A stretch of 64,000 nucleotides of DNA from Perkinsus olseni (Eukaryota > Perkinsozoa > Perkinsida > Perkinsidae), in the NCBI GenBank assembly GCA_013115135.1, contig JABANP010000077.1:10001-74000 (forward strand), read 5' to 3'. This document shows positions 10,119 to 26,977 of the stretch, piece by piece. Under the pieces are notes generated by a model. The model worked only from the letters and a program-made list of their open reading frames with translations. It was not told the origin of the DNA and ran no database searches. Both the position numbers and the translations under genes were made by a program. Every line of letters starts with the position of its first letter. The stretch's first letter is position 1.

Positions 10119-12552
10119 CTCGGAGAAGTCTGCCGCCACGGAATGCTATCATCGATGCTTTCTTTAGACCCGAGGACCTGGAAAGTCTCCACTCTCATGA
10201 GGACGATGATAACGAGCTGCAGATACCCCGGAGTGTAGGGGACCTCTGTCTTTGTACGCGGTAGCGTCATGGCCTGTACTCAGGCCACATGGATCCTAGC
10301 CACGGCTACCCACGGGGATGACCAAACAGGCCCCGGCCCCATCGAGCCTGGTAAGCAATATCTCCATTCGGCGTGAGCAGCAGCACGGCCTCGTCAGGCT
10401 CCCCCACCTTCATATCACCGGTTACAATACACTCCCCGCGGCCTCACAACATGCAACACCTCCGCCACGGCACTCCAATCACGAGTATGAATCATACTGT
10501 ATGATCGGTGCAGGTTATCTGCATACCTCTCCTTCCCCAGTTCTTTCACTGACCTAGGGGATTGGTTCGGCCGTCCGCTAGTCCTCCCCTCCCTTACTGT
10601 ATGAAGTTCTCATCCCGTCAATGAACGTGCTTGAATAAGACTGCATTACTCTCTGCTCTCATCAGTGGAAAACACAAGTGGATGACTGGCGGGTACTCTT
10701 AGGTGTCCTCAATCTCTGTGCCACTACCATTGGTGCTGGCATGCTCGGCTTGCCTAAGGCATTCGCCTCCTGCGGGGTCTTCATCGGTGTGAGTGCATTC
10801 TTTCCTGTAGATCGCACCACCTCTGTGACCCAGGTCCTGGTGATAATCACAACGTCGTGGGCGACTGACAGGACACTGCTGTGGCTTGTGCTCTGCGCTA
10901 GAGAGAGTCGTCGAAGGTGCATCGAGGCTGGGCACCAAGTTCTTGTGTACGCCGTCTGTCTCAGGTCGTATGAAGGCAATGCACAGGTCTACCTCGGCGT
11001 GACAGGAGAGAGGATTCTCAACACGACGCTGGTGAGATCAGTCATCTATCATCCCCAGCACCGCGCCCTCCCAGTTGCTGTTGCTGGTCGGGGCTTGTAT
11101 GGCGATGATGGTCATCACCATCGACCTATCACCACCATTCCTTGCGCCGATTCTCCCCGGGGCAGTACGTCTACCACTGCTGTGCGTTCACCTCTACGCT
11201 CACTTGGCAGGCGTCGCCCGCGGTTGTCGCCATCCTTACCGGTATAACAGTACTGCCCTTCACTTTGACGAAGGATCTCAGGTTTGCCCGACCCCATGCG
11301 TCTCGTCCACATCCTGCCTCTCAGTATCCTCCGCTATGTTTCTGCTGGTTCCCTCGTGTGCACCCTCATCCTCTTTGCTACTCTGGTGTATATGATCCTC
11401 ACTGCGGAAGTGAGCTGTTTTCCTTCTCCCAACGCGTATTGGTTCGCAGGCTGCTGCCCCCACAGTGTCATTCTGGCGGCCGCAGAGCCTCTGGTCGGTC
11501 ATCGCCTCCTTCCCTCTGGTCCTGTCATCGTACGTTGGGCACTTCAATATCTTCAAGATTGACTATGAGCTTAAACATCGTTACCACGCTGATATAAGTA
11601 GGGGACAGCCCTTCTACTAGGCTCATTACTACTGACAGATAACATCATCCACATATCGATATGGGCAGTAGCAACCCCCCTTTACATCGCCTCGGGGATT
11701 ATAGGATATCTCCTCTACGGTGACAGAGTGAAAAGCAATCTAGTCCAGGTGGGCTGTGGGAGTTGGTGACGAGTGGGTAGGAAGGAGCCTTACCCTTCAG
11801 GAGTGGTCCGGGTCATCTGAATGGGTATTGCAAGTATGCCTAGTGGCTGTCATTCTCATCAACATGTGATATCAGGCAGTACATAACGTGGTGACCATTC
11901 CCCTGCGAGATCAGATGCAAATTCCCGCTGCTCATTATACCCCTTCGTGAGAGCCTGACTGAGAGGGTCTGTACCACCGTACAAGGCCCGTGTGAGGCTC
12001 GTCCTGCTTTCAGATCCCGGCGTTGAAGCACGCGAACACCGCCTTCCTCACAGCCTCCCTCCTGGCCTTTGTAGCTCTAGCAGCTCTGTCGACGAGATCC
12101 CTAGGCACTGTAGCAACACCTCTTTTCATACCGTCAAAATCGCTACACCTAAGGTTCTGACCCTCGTCGGAAGCCTGGCAGGCTCGGCTGTAGGGCTCTT
12201 CCTGCCCGCTGCGATGTGAGCCCCGCCTCTCTCGATACACCAAGGAAGGGTAGGCTAACAGGTATGTCGCCTACCGACGACGTGCCCACGCCCGAGAACT
12301 TCTACTGCGTGAGATAGAACAGGCAGCAATGGAGACCATGAACGACCCGATGCTAGAGGAGCTCATGCCCCCTCCGCCCTTATCAGCTCCACAAGAAGCT
12401 CCCACCGTGAAGTATTGGACTGTCGTCCCTTCTGTACGTACCCTTCGCCTCCCCAGGCCGCTCTGTATGCCTTACAGGTGGTGTTCCTCCTTGGCATCAG
12501 TGAAGCCGTCCTTGGACTGGCCGCTACCGTGCACAATTGGGGTTCCGAATAA
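10119..12552 (+). CDS. AAAP-family amino-acid transporter (SLC38/SLC36-like)
   Basis: About a dozen exons with short GT-AG introns encode a multi-pass membrane protein. An acidic cytosolic N-terminus (ESLHSHEDDDNELQIPRS) leads into the family signature of transmembrane helix 1, LNLCATTIGAGMLGLPKAF. Later exons give hydrophobic helices (LLLLVGACMAMMVITIDL; SPAVVAILTGITVLPF; LVCTLILFATLVYMIL). These are followed by SYVGHFNIFKIDYEL, the helix around IASGIIGYLLYGDRVKSN, FPLLIIPLRESL, LTLVGSLAGSAVGLFLPA and a last helix LYALQVVFLLGISEAVLGL. This order matches the amino acid/auxin permease family, which exchanges or co-transports amino acids at plasma or vacuolar membranes. The stop TAA is at 12550-12552. 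The true start codon is not resolved; an upstream exon is likely. Substrate cannot be predicted. Confidence 0.8.
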
Positions 12553-12810
12553 TTTTTTCATTCGTATGGGACTCGCGTTGACCGTTAGTTCTCCCGCGGA
12601 ACGGACAGGTCCAACAAACACCGAGAAGGCGGACCGTAATCGAAAGACTTTGCCCTGGAGGCTTGGCCCCTCCTAAGTCCAAAAGGACCTTCTTTTTGGG
12701 AAGGAGTTGAACCTTCAATCGCGATGAGATACTTGACTGACTTCGCTGATTGAAGTCAACACTCATGGATACTAGGAAATAGGTAACGTATCACATGGTG
12801 GTGATTGGGT

Positions 12811-15800
12811 TCATGCTGCATACTTGCTGGTGTAAGCCTTGGCCTCGAGCCGCTCTATCTTCTCAATCTCACGAAGGTCTGTCTCTGAACGACAAACCGC
12901 CATGCAAAGACGCCCGGTAGCGTACAACTGACCTACCGAGCTCAAGCCTCCTGTTCGCGCGATGCTCGGCCTCCAGCGCGGCGACCTGCTCTCGTAGGGC
13001 ACGGATCTGGTAGCATATACAAAACACAATCAAAACGGGCCGTTGCGACCTGGTCATCCTTCCCTTGCTCGGAGAGGGCATGCTCCAGTCTGGCCTCGAG
13101 ATCCGCTATTCTGTCGAGCATGGCCGACACTGACTGTGGGCCCCAGTCTCGCCACGGGTCGCTGCCTAACGCCATGGTGATGACCGACGCTGTACCGGTA
13201 ATGGCTTACCGGGATTCTCAGCGATATAGTGATCGAAGGCGATGGGGTGGTCCCCGGTGGTGACACGGTGGATGTCCCTAATCTGGCTTAGTCGCTGCTC
13301 AAACTTCGCGAAGGACCAGACGGATATCTCCCTCGGAGTGCCTAAGACGTATGCAGGGTTGAAGGGGTATCCAAGGTTGATCCATGTTCACTAGGCAATG
13401 CCGCGGCGGCTCTGGTATGACCACTGCCATCAGCCGGAACGTCATCAAGCGGTCCAACTTCTCTCGATGATATCCCGAGGAGGTCGGCAACCTACCACCG
13501 CGATGGGAAAGTTCGAGATGTTTTGCTATCAACAGGATACTTCTCGACTTATGCCGTGGACACTGGTGCTGAGGGTCGGGCTGTGGGCGTGGGGCTCTCG
13601 CCGCTTCCTGGCACGAATCTTCTCGACAACATCGTTGATGGCCTTCCGCCACTTGAACATTTGCTGGAGAAAGCAGCCTCTTGAGGACCAGCTAGCGGCG
13701 AGCGTCGTATCTAACCTCGGTCCCCGCCTCGGGCGGAGGCTTCTGGATGAGTCGCACCACGAGCGCCATCGGAGCGATCGGATCGTCGGCTGGCAGCCTG
13801 GTCTTGCGAGGAGACTCGGCTTTCCCAGGCGAAGATGAGGACGGCGCCGGGGCAGCTCGGCGAGATGGACTCCCCTCTGCCTCTTCGGCTTCACCGCCCC
13901 TTCTTCTCTCGGGAGCAGCAGTCTCGATGACTGCCAGCTCAAAGACGAGATTGTCCTGCACGGGCAGTCGAGAAGCGAAATACAGACGAAGCCGCTCCTG
14001 ACTTGCGGGCGGATCTCATGCGTGAGCCGATTAGCTTCGTCAACAAGAGAGCAAGCAGGATGCAGTCTTCTGAGGAACACTTCAACTCGTTCCTGAAAGG
14101 CTCCCACTGAGTCCCAGCGGCGGCGATGTCCGACTCACGGCCGGTGACTCTTCAAGGACTCGGCGGATGAGGGGCCTCAATCTGTTGAACTCTGCAGAGT
14201 GCTCGTCCTCTACCTCGCTAAGGGCAGCCTGAGGAGGCGGCGAGGTCTCCTTGCGCGTACGGTTTTGTCCCACCTCCACTGGCGTGGGAAGGCCCTTGCT
14301 GTGAGCCTCCCTCATCTCGGCCTCCTGGAGTTGAGAGTGATGCTCTATTGTCTCACCATCGGCTGGCATAACGATACGGAACACTCTCGCATGGCCTAGT
14401 ATGAGCCGATCGCCTTGGTGCAGCTCAAAGGGCGATCCAGAAGGTATTCGACGACCATTCACCAGCACCTGGCAGGGCCAATGGTGGCTACCCCGGTCAG
14501 CTTCGGTCTCCTACCCTGCCCGAAGACGAGGTCGGAACCGACGCAGTCAAATGGAGATCTGCTACAGCCCCTCCGTCTCTATGAGCGTACTTCTTGTCGA
14601 TAGTCAGCATGTGGGGCTCCATTGCAGCGCCTGGCCGGCAGCGATACTGAGCGTCCAAGGGAGAGCAAGAATACCTCTGAGAATTATAGTATTGATATCA
14701 GAGCTGCCGATAGTAGTCGATGACTTGTGGAGGAAGTAGAGCAATCTTCCACCACTGGTGTAGGCGTCATCACTGAGGTCCATCAGGAAGGGGTAGAGTA
14801 GCCCACTAGAGGGGTCAACGGGCTCCTCTGCGTCGCTCGACACGCCCAACCGCCTGCCGCAGCACCAATGATCGGAACACTAGGAGGATGCCTCCGCCCT
14901 ACTTGAGGAGCCCAAGACGTTGGCCGCTGTGCAAGCTAGCCTCCTGCACGGCATCATGCCACTGCTGCTTGTACTTATCACGAGCTGCCTTCATGGCCCG
15001 GAGCTTCTCCTCGACCTCCTGAAGCCCAGCTAGTTCAGCGTGACCGGATGCTGACGAGAAAGACCTTGGCACACAGGCCGGCTGCAGGATGTGCTTCTTT
15101 CAGGTCTGCCAGCTGGCCCTTGAGGTCGGTGACTTCTGCCTGAGAGCAGTTATGACACATGCTCAACGACGCGGTGGTGAAGCAGCGGCACCCCACCTCA
15201 AGCTTCATGACGTGCTCATTGCAGTTTGCCTTTCTCGACGGGGAAGCATCTGCATTTTATCCCCTTGACCGTTGAGGCGAATCTGCCGGCAGCGAGTAGG
15301 TGACTGAGCGGCACCTCAAGCGGTCGGCTGCACCTCAGGGTAGAGACCGAAGAATGGTAGGCCACGGAGGCCGGGGATATCGTGGCGAGCATGTGGGTCT
15401 TACAGTTGCCGATGAGGCAATCTAATGATGCACCACAGTACCCGGTCAATACGGTGTGCAGCGTACCCGAAAGTAGAAGTGTGAGTTTGCTGTTTCTGAA
15501 GGGCACCGGTTGGCCCGCATGATGGTGCTGATTAGAGGAGAGGGAATGGATGCAGTTGGCCAGCTCGAACAGGGACTTATTAACGAAGGACAGCTCCTTC
15601 AACCTGAGACCGTCGGCCGCCTGTCCCGCCGCCTAGGGATGCACGATTCACTTATGGCCGCTCATCTCTCCGTGCTTCGTGTCCTCTTGGCCCGCCAGGT
15701 CAACGAAGTGGGCCGTAGTCATCCTCCCCTCGATTTCAAATCGTAAGCGTAGTATAGTGTGTGATCTGCCGAGACCGTCCTTGGGCCGTTGGAAGGCTTT

Positions 15801-16843
15801 GCTGAGCCTACCGGGACCCATGGGAGTTGAAGTTGGTGTGGGAGGCGGAGCGCAGCTTTCGGCCGAATTTGAGAAGGTCAGTGGCACTCTGAGCGCTATC
15901 GCAGGCACTCTCCTTCAAGTTCTCTATGTAAACCTGAGGACCTGTGAGAGGGCCGAGCCTAGCAGGTGGACACCGTACCCCCAGCTTGGGATGGTGATGC
16001 AGCAATAACTCTTCCTGGTGTTCCCTGAGAGGTGGTGCAAGGCAGCGTGCCAACTCCGGCAACCCCGCTCAAGGCTTACGAGGTTCGGAGGAGATCGTGT
16101 AGCCGATCGTTGTAGAGCTCGTAATAGGATAAGTACAGCTGCTCAGAGTGTTCGAAGATGTCCTTGATGAAGCGAGGTACTATGCCCTCCTCACCATCTC
16201 CCATTTTCCTGCGATAAACCCTCGTTCGCTGTACCAAGGCCCAACCACTCTACCCGTGCAGGGAATAAGTCTTCCCTGTCCCAACAACCCCATACGCCAG
16301 CAAACATGTGTTGTAGCCCTGGCGAGGGAAAGGCCTGCTACACAGCACGTGATCTCTTGAATGGCTACCTCAAGAGCTCGGTCTAGGAGCTGCCGGCCTA
16401 GGCGCTGATAGACCTCCTCTTGTGTGGCAGGTCTGTTCGAACTGAGGCCAGGATCGACTATACGCTCAAGCGAACGACGAAGAAGGGGTGACGATCTCTG
16501 AACCCGCTCTCTGACTTAGAGAATTCAGGGACGTTCAGAGGGAAGGACTCTGGCCCTTTTGAAGGTAGCAGATTTACCTGCTTGAGTCAAACACGGCGTC
16601 ATAGGAGTATACTCGCTGGGAGTTGATATCCAGTGGATCAGTTACGCGAATGCTGGGGTCTCTGGGAGAGGTCTGAGACAAAGAGTCTTTGCTTGAGAAT
16701 CTTAGGTCGAACCGTGCCATTGATAGAGGGCTGTTGGGCACCTGTATGCAGGTCTTCTCCTTCAAGTGGTGCACGAGAGTCTGCCTCTCTTCAATGCCAC
16801 TGATAGGTCGGACTCTGATGCCCACGACGATATTCTCGCGCAT
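12811..16843 (-). CDS. Kinesin-3-type motor protein with FHA domain
   Basis: The ATG at 16841-16843 begins MRENIVVGIRVRPISG, the first strand of the kinesin motor. Further exons give the P-loop in AYGVVGTGKTYSLHG, switch I in GRSHTILRL, switch II in VDLAGQED, then FVNKSLFELANCIHSL, FRNSKLTLLL and HMLATISPA. After the motor an FHA domain is split over two exons (LLYFLHKSSTTIGSSD; MLVNGRRIPSGSPFELHQGD), as in kinesin-3 (KIF1/Unc-104). A KIF1B-like segment (FQERVEVFLRRLHPACSL) and coiled coils (MLDRIADLEARLEHAL; IRALREQVAALEAEH) follow, ending at the stop 12811-12813. Kinesin-3 motors carry vesicles and, in ciliates and flagellates, ciliary cargo. The P-loop QT is replaced by VV, and both switches deviate from SSRSH and DLAGSER. 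No PH domain is visible at the C-terminus. Confidence 0.8.
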
Positions 16844-16867
16844 AGCTTCACAACTGCCGACCTCACG

Positions 16868-16935
16868 GATGCAGCGAATCTTGCGTCGATTGACATACCG
16901 CAGGTCCCTGGTTCGATCCCGGCAGCTGGCATTTC
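16868..16935 (+). other. tRNA-like remnant with B box
   Basis: The sequence GGTTCGATCCC matches the RNA polymerase III B box and can fold into a T-arm with four of five stem pairs. A matching acceptor stem and anticodon arm cannot be drawn from the upstream bases, so it is not an intact tRNA gene. It lies just upstream of the kinesin start, on the opposite strand. It could be an old tRNA-derived repeat or chance. Confidence 0.3.
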
Positions 16936-17037
16936 CGAAACCACCAGAATCATTCAAGTCCCGATAGCATTGAGCTGGAGCTGAGAGTTAAAGCCCACAG
17001 GGTCCTCCTTGTTTACCATCGGGCCTCTTTTTCGAGT

Positions 17038-20000
17038 ATGGTCCGCAACGCCAAGAAGAGCGGAGGGATTCCTCTCGAATAAGTCGAGCAGATCAAACGT
17101 CAAGAAAGATTTCGAGAAGAAGAAACTAAAAGTTGGGAAGGGGAAGGTCGTACCGAGGAATCAGGTAGTAATGGTCGTAGGGGGCGTATCTTAACGGACG
17201 TCGACTCATAGAGGACAAGCTCGGAAGATACTCCATCTCAGACTAATGTTGACCAGTTCCGAGCCAAACGGGTGGTCCTAGCCCGACAGAGCATCCTGGA
17301 GGACAAGTCCGGAGCATCAGCGAAACTAAGGTTACCATATGCAGTTAGCGTATCTTTTCCTATTGTGAAGTCGCAGGGCAATACTATCGCAAGTGCGCCA
17401 CTACAACGTCTTCAAGAGGAGGGACGCTCTCGTGGCCCTCAAGAACTTCTGCTTTGCCGAAGGTAATCCTCGAGGACTCCGTGAGACTAGGCACTGCGTG
17501 TGAATGTGTATCAGAGTACAAGGAGGGTGAAAGCCACGAGCATCGGCTCACCTCTGCCATCGAGGATGCTGCCAAGGTCTTTGATACCGTCGCGCCGTGC
17601 ATGTGTAGGACCATGTGTAGGGTATCTTTTCTAAGGCGCTTCCCGCTGCAGGTGATGCTGATGGTGACGTTAGAAGGCTCTGTTCGGAGTTCCTAACCTC
17701 CCTCTTCTCCGCACTCCCCTACCAGGATATCCGACCATTTGCCCGCCTACTGTGTGCTCAGCTCCGAGCTGGCATCACCCATGTTGACTCTGAGGTACTC
17801 CAAAGGGCATTTCGCACGACCGCCCAGCCTGCCCTCCCTAGATCCGGGCTGATGCGTCCTCGTTCTTGGCCTCGATCCTATCCCAGAGTGATGGCGCTTC
17901 CAAGGATGCCCTCATGCCCCCTACTGAGGCTGCTAAGCTCGCGAGTGTAAGAAGCGTTGATTCTGGTGTGGGGAGTGGACTGTGTCATCTCAGGCGTTCT
18001 TATCAAGTCAGAAGGTGACGGTCCATAATCTGGAGAGTGTAGCTTTGCTCCTGCGACGTGCAGCGGATAAGTCGCCATCTGACAGCGGTACTAAAAGGGG
18101 GTGTCTTTGTATATGATCTCCTGCAAGACGTTTGTACTGCATGCGCTTCTCTGCGTAATGTTGTGGACGTGCCGCCGAATGCCGCACACTGGGTTGGAAG
18201 AATCCATTCGAAGAAACTCAGAGAGGGCTTTTGGGTGACGAACGGTGCATCACGATACCTTCCGGAGTTGTCAACATCGAAATTTAGAAACGCTTTCAAG
18301 ATTGGCTTCAACGAGTGGGCACGCGTTGCATAACATTAATGGGGAACGTGGAGCGGTACCCAAACCTCATTCTGCCGCTGGACTGAGGAATTATCACAGT
18401 CGGTTGTTGACCGCGCTGGGAATGGATCTACCGGCTCATTCCTCTCCGTAACTCCGGACGTATCGTGGTGCTCCTCACATAGCCCTGAAGGCCCAGCCAC
18501 CAAGCGTACGAATACTTTAAATTCATTCGGACAACACATCAGCTGAAAGGCCCTGCATCACTGCTCCGCGCGATCCCCACACCTTAGGGCTTCGGTGGAG
18601 CATCTCATATCGCCCTCAGGCACAACTGGTGGGGGGCTCCTTTCACTTTGGCCGCCCACTTCGGAGCCTCGGTGGGAGATCATCACTCCCATACTGCCGC
18701 ACTCTCCAGTGATGTAGCTGGCAAGCTCTCAAAGCAACTCCTCAATCTCTGGCTGGACACTAACAATGCCGGTCTAGCTCGGTCACCGGCTGAGTTGGCC
18801 AGGAGACGTCTTCTAATCGTACAGGTGAGTAGGCTTGCTCGCGGTGTGACCTAGTGACGGCCTCTCCTTAGAGTACCAATGCTGCATTGGCTACCGGGTG
18901 GCTGTCGATGACTCACTGTGGACCGCTGGTGGAGGCCATTCTCAAGGAGTTCCCCTGTCGCGCACCTGCAACCTCGTCGGATCGGAGTCTTTACGAGCTC
19001 ATCGATGATTTGAACTACGCCAAGGGACAGCTTCCTCGAGAGTACGTGCTTGGACGCCCTCCTGTCGTCCTGATGATGCGTGCAGGTAAAGCAGACCTCC
19101 TCCCCAAGGAGCAGAAACTGGTGGTAACCTTCTTGGTGAACCAAGCTGAGCGGATTGTATCGTCCAGTGTAGCGAAGAAGAGCTCGGAGATGCGGGAGGT
19201 AGCGGAGTTCCCGTAGGGTGCTGGCTGCATCACGGCTGCCTGCAGGTGTCTGCATTGAGGCCATGGATGTCCCTGGCAACGAAGGCCCTCCAGCCGAGCC
19301 GTAAGGTTGGCCATCTCCGTCAGCTCACTCGGGCTACTGCGCTCGTGCGGAGGGGCCTCTGGCGACTGGCCGGGCTTGATGTTGAAGAGGGAGGAGGATG
19401 ATGAAGGGTACACATCCACGGAGAGCAGAGAAGGTAGTACTGAGAGGGGGGTGCCTCTAGATTGGCCTCCTATGGGAGGACTGATCAGATACAGCACAGA
19501 AAGCGGCGCGATCCAAGGGATCTCGACGCTCCAAGCCCTCTAGGGGTGCTTTCGCCGTCCTGGCTGAGGATAGCGATGATGATGAGTCTATGAGGAAGAC
19601 GATGATGTAGCTGAGGAGGTTGAGGACACTCCCACTGAGAATAAGAAGGGTCCTCGAAGGGCACCTGGCCAACTGCCAAGAGTCCTATCGGTCGCCGACT
19701 CTAAGGTGCATCCAGTGGCTCCAGAGAGTCCTCTGTTCCTCCACATTCTACCAACGATAGCTGCTATGTGCTCGTCTGCTGTGGAGGAGCCGCCGGTGTC
19801 GCTGCGTGAGTACCCGCTCGGATCCATCTGCAACCGAGTGGTGTCCGACAGCATGCGTGCAGCACTACTGCGGCGGCTTCCCTCGGTTGGCCTGGCATCT
19901 GAGCGTGCATAATCCCGAAGGCTCCGAGCTCCTCTATGTTCTGTCAATAATAGGGCAGCTCTGTGCGGTCAGTCAACAACCTAAGGAGGAGTTCTCTTCG

Positions 20001-20363
20001 ATCCAAGCATTGTTGACGCCGGTTTACTGTGGCGTGCGGGGTGCCGAGCCGCCCTTAGCTAAGATGAGCGGTAATTCTCAAATGGTCGCTGTGGCGTTGC
20101 TGAGTTATTATTCGAAGTTGCCGAAGATGATGGTAGAGTCGTTGTCTAGACTAGCGGAGGGATGGTCGTCTGGCTGCTCAGCCCGCGGAACTATTGAAGC
20201 TTACGCTGCAGAATCGTTCATAGTAGCGGCTTATCGTATCATTAACGTCTGGTTTCTATTCTCTTCAATTGTTGAGTCGTTAGTGGCAATGCAGGTTGGA
20301 GACCCACAAAGAGTTCATAATGGGGTTGAGTGCCGCTGCAACACTCGAATGACGCAAGGCTAG
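17038..20363 (+). CDS. Ipi1/TEX10-like pre-rRNA processing protein
   Basis: Early exons encode KKDFEKKKLKVGKGK, then FRAKRVVLARQSILEDK and LSQVRHYNVFKRRDALVALK. This is the hallmark N-terminal order of Ipi1/TEX10, a component of the Rix1 (PELP1-TEX10-WDR18) complex acting in the nucleolus on 60S subunit maturation. Armadillo-like helices follow (DGDVRRLCSEFLTSLFSAL; IRPFARLLCAQLRAGITHV; ASSFLASILSQ). Downstream exons on the same strand carry long helical segments (LSKQLLNLWLDTNNAG; QKLVVTFLVNQAERIV; an acidic patch near 19560-19640) and a last ORF ending at 20363. The start is taken at 17038, where MVRNAKK or a spliced equivalent precedes the basic motif by 43 nt. The middle (17950-18640) is not confidently spliced, and the 3' boundary assumes one gene. 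Confidence 0.65.
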
Positions 20364-20969
20364 CCTATCATAGTGCGGTTGGATGACGAATCGTTACAAG
20401 CAGATGGCAAGGAGTTGTGACCTGCCCTACGAGGGCGTTTCACCCGCGGTTGCATTATGAAGCGGAGAACGAGAGGGTATCCCTGGATGCGAGCCATTCC
20501 GAACGACTTGCAAGGTGGACAGCGACACTTCGTACTATATAGATAAACTCCATGAGAAAAGGGCCTGTTGAAGCCTACCAAGGCATCTAATAACTGCTGA
20601 GGACTCTCAACTCTGTGCATCAGCGAGAGATTCGCTAGCCGTGAACGCTGTTCGGCTACAGACACACACACTATGACGGTGGGCTGATGAGTGTGATACC
20701 GCACGGCAAGGACAATGCATCAAATGGTACCCTCCACGGAGTACTCCACGAGGAAGAGTAGCGCGCAAGGAAAGTTCCTGTTAGTGAGGGTTTATTATGC
20801 GGAACCTCCTCCATCAACTGCAAGGAGTGTTGTGTTCGTAGTCACTACGTTGTAGTGTGGTTTGCCTGAAAATCTGGTCCCATAAATTGGGATGGGACTT
20901 GACGCTAGGACTTTCCAGGACTCGGACCGACGCAACATGTTGAGATGGGAAGAAAGTAACCATGCTCTA
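20364..20969. other. Gap between convergent genes
   Basis: About 600 nt between the 3' ends of the Ipi1-like and RecQ genes. Only short shadow ORFs are present. It should contain both 3' ends and polyadenylation signals, but I cannot assign a specific motif. Confidence 0.4.
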
Positions 20970-24756
<3,787 letters not shown>

Positions 24757-26095
24757 GTAAATCTTCAGTCACGAGAGATTAATAGTACTTGTCCAACACA
24801 ACCGACCACCGCAAAGCTAGATGGACTCTGTACTAGTCTCTGTGTTATCCATGGGGAACGCGAGACTTGCGGCAAGAGGTATATATGAAGTGGAATCCTG
24901 AGATCCTGTCTACAATGACACCGACACTAGTATAGAGCTGAGCTAAGGTTCCATAGGTCTGCACTTGCACAACTACACAGCGCCGAACCAGCGTGTCCGT
25001 AGCCACCCTAACCTTCGCGCAGCTCGGACCAAGGCCTGAAGACCTCTTGACGGCAGCAGCTGGGACAAGGACAGGTTCAATCTAACCTTCGCGCTCTGCA
25101 GACGACACTCACTTTTCCTCACACTGGCCGAGGAAGGGTGTCCTCAGTACGCAGCGGCGGGTTGCCGAGAGGAGCAGGAATTCTAACTTTGCAAAGACGC
25201 AACATTTACGGCCGGTGGCATTCCAAATGTAGTCCCAGTCGAAAGATCCTTCAAATTATCCACGAGAGAAGTTAGGTGAAACTCCGATATTGACAAGTCC
25301 AGCATTCTTCTTCACTTGCAAACAACACAACACAAGTCGAACGTTGAGTGAAGCGAGGCTGATATGATAACACCTCGGCCCGATGATACCGAATGGACTG
25401 CGTAACACAGAGCCTGCAGCTCGAATCACGAGTCTAGCAACAAGCAGCAAGCTCGAGTCCTGTGAAAGAAACTTCTTACCAAGGGAGTGGGCCTCGCGAG
25501 CTGCTATCAATTAACAGCGACAAGCGGGCCTTCCTCTGATACTACTACCCTGGGCAGAAGAGAAGTCGTTCTGACGAAAAAAGAGGAATAATCGCCAATA
25601 ACGAACGGACGAAAGTCAGACTGGACTAGTACTTCAGCTCCTCAATAATTCTGCAGCAAAAAGGGCGAATATGACGAAAAAAATAGTACGAGAAAAGAGA
25701 ACTGGTAATGTAGCGGCTTTCGCACCACGCGTCGAAGTGAGAACACCATCACTAAGATGCTGAATCTGTTTGAACGAACAGGCGTCTACGCCAAAGGTAC
25801 AGGCGGACTCAACAATTATAAAGTATACTACCAAGTGACACTAGCCCAGTTAGACTCGTCCGCGATCGATAGGACTTGGACGGTCGTACTTGAGGGAGGG
25901 ATTAGCAAGATGCGATATATAATTATCGAATGTTCTACCAAGTGCTAATCTGCTCCCGAGTATAAAGTTGATACACGAAAGAGAGAGATAAATATTTTCA
26001 ATAATACCGACTAAACTACATATAATATGACTGTGTGAGAGAATCGGCGCTGACTATGCGTCCTCTGAGACGACTATGTTCGGGGCAGAAAACCA
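24757..26095. other. Intergenic, AT-richer region
   Basis: No ORF here has a domain or a convincing splice chain. Base composition is more AT-rich from about 25550 to 26010, with several A-runs, unlike the coding DNA around it. It probably contains the RecQ promoter and first exon and the 3' end of the RING gene. Confidence 0.4.
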
Positions 26096-26787
26096 TCATC
26101 TGTAATAGTAAGGCATGCTGCTGGCACAAGAGGCAGTCTCGTCTGACGAGAGCTTGCCATCCTCCTCGTTCGGAGGAGCACCGCAACTTGTACGGCAATA
26201 TGGGCATTGGTGATTTGGAGCCTCGTTGAACCACCTACCGGTGACAAATTAGGCGAGCAAACAAGAACGACAATGATCGACGTATTCGACATGGAAAAGA
26301 TTATATACTCACTTGCGTATACAGTCGTCGTGGTAAAAATGTCCACATCCCAGCTCCATGACCATTTCAGAAAGATCATACGGAGACAAACATATTGTAC
26401 AGGATTGGAAGGCGGTGGATCTGAAGCGCGCAACAGCAGTGAGAAGATAGCGGACGGGAATGTTTCGCACTTCGCTGGATCCCCATCGTTCGAATGGGTT
26501 GCCATCTTAGCCTCGTAAGTCTGAGAATGAAGCGAGAGTCGACGAAACAATCGTGAATGGGGTAAGCACCATTGTTTTCCCGTGAAGAACATGAACTGCG
26601 CCACTATTCGTACTAGACGGTGGCCGAGAGGACATGCGGGATTTTTGCAGGCGATATATCTGACATGGCAACCGTGAGGAAGGCCTTGCCTGAAAACTCC
26701 TTGCCAATAACGTACGATAAAAGACAGCAGGATCAATTGAGCAGCGATGACAATGCCAAGGATCGCTGGGATGAGGTCGCTGGCCAT
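26096..26787 (-). CDS. Membrane-anchored RING-H2 E3 ubiquitin ligase
   Basis: The ATG at 26785-26787 starts with a transmembrane helix (LIPAILGIVIAAQLILLSFIV). After one or more introns a RING-H2 finger is assembled from two exons. One gives CTICLSPYD and CGHFYHDDC. The other follows an intron whose acceptor is GGTAG and gives KWFNE followed by CPYCR. The ligand order C-x2-C, C-x-H-x2-H-x2-C, C-x2-C is complete. The stop is at 26096-26098, after a Ser/Glu-rich tail ending YYYR. RING-H2 proteins of this layout are E3 ligases of ER, Golgi or endosomal membranes. The gene is invisible as a single ORF because the finger sits in a different frame from the long minus-strand ORF. The exon between the membrane helix and the finger is not firmly placed. 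Confidence 0.7.
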
Positions 26788-26977
26788 GATTCGGTCGACG
26801 GTGTTGTACTAAAGGGTCGAAAATTCTAACTGAGCTGCACAGGCAGAAACTGAAACTTCCAATGAAGCAAACTTCGCACCGCGCACCGTCACAGCGTCAC
26901 AGGGAACATAGGGCGCAAGGCGGGGATGTGGCACGCATGCACATAACCCGCACGCATGAACAAATCTGAATGGCGAC

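Noticed and set aside
16835..16940. Functional tRNA gene
   Set aside because: Only the T-arm and B box are present; no acceptor, D or anticodon arm can be paired.
26016..26234. Minus-strand ORF of 72 codons over the RING gene
   Set aside because: It is the wrong frame; the RING ligands lie in the adjacent frame.
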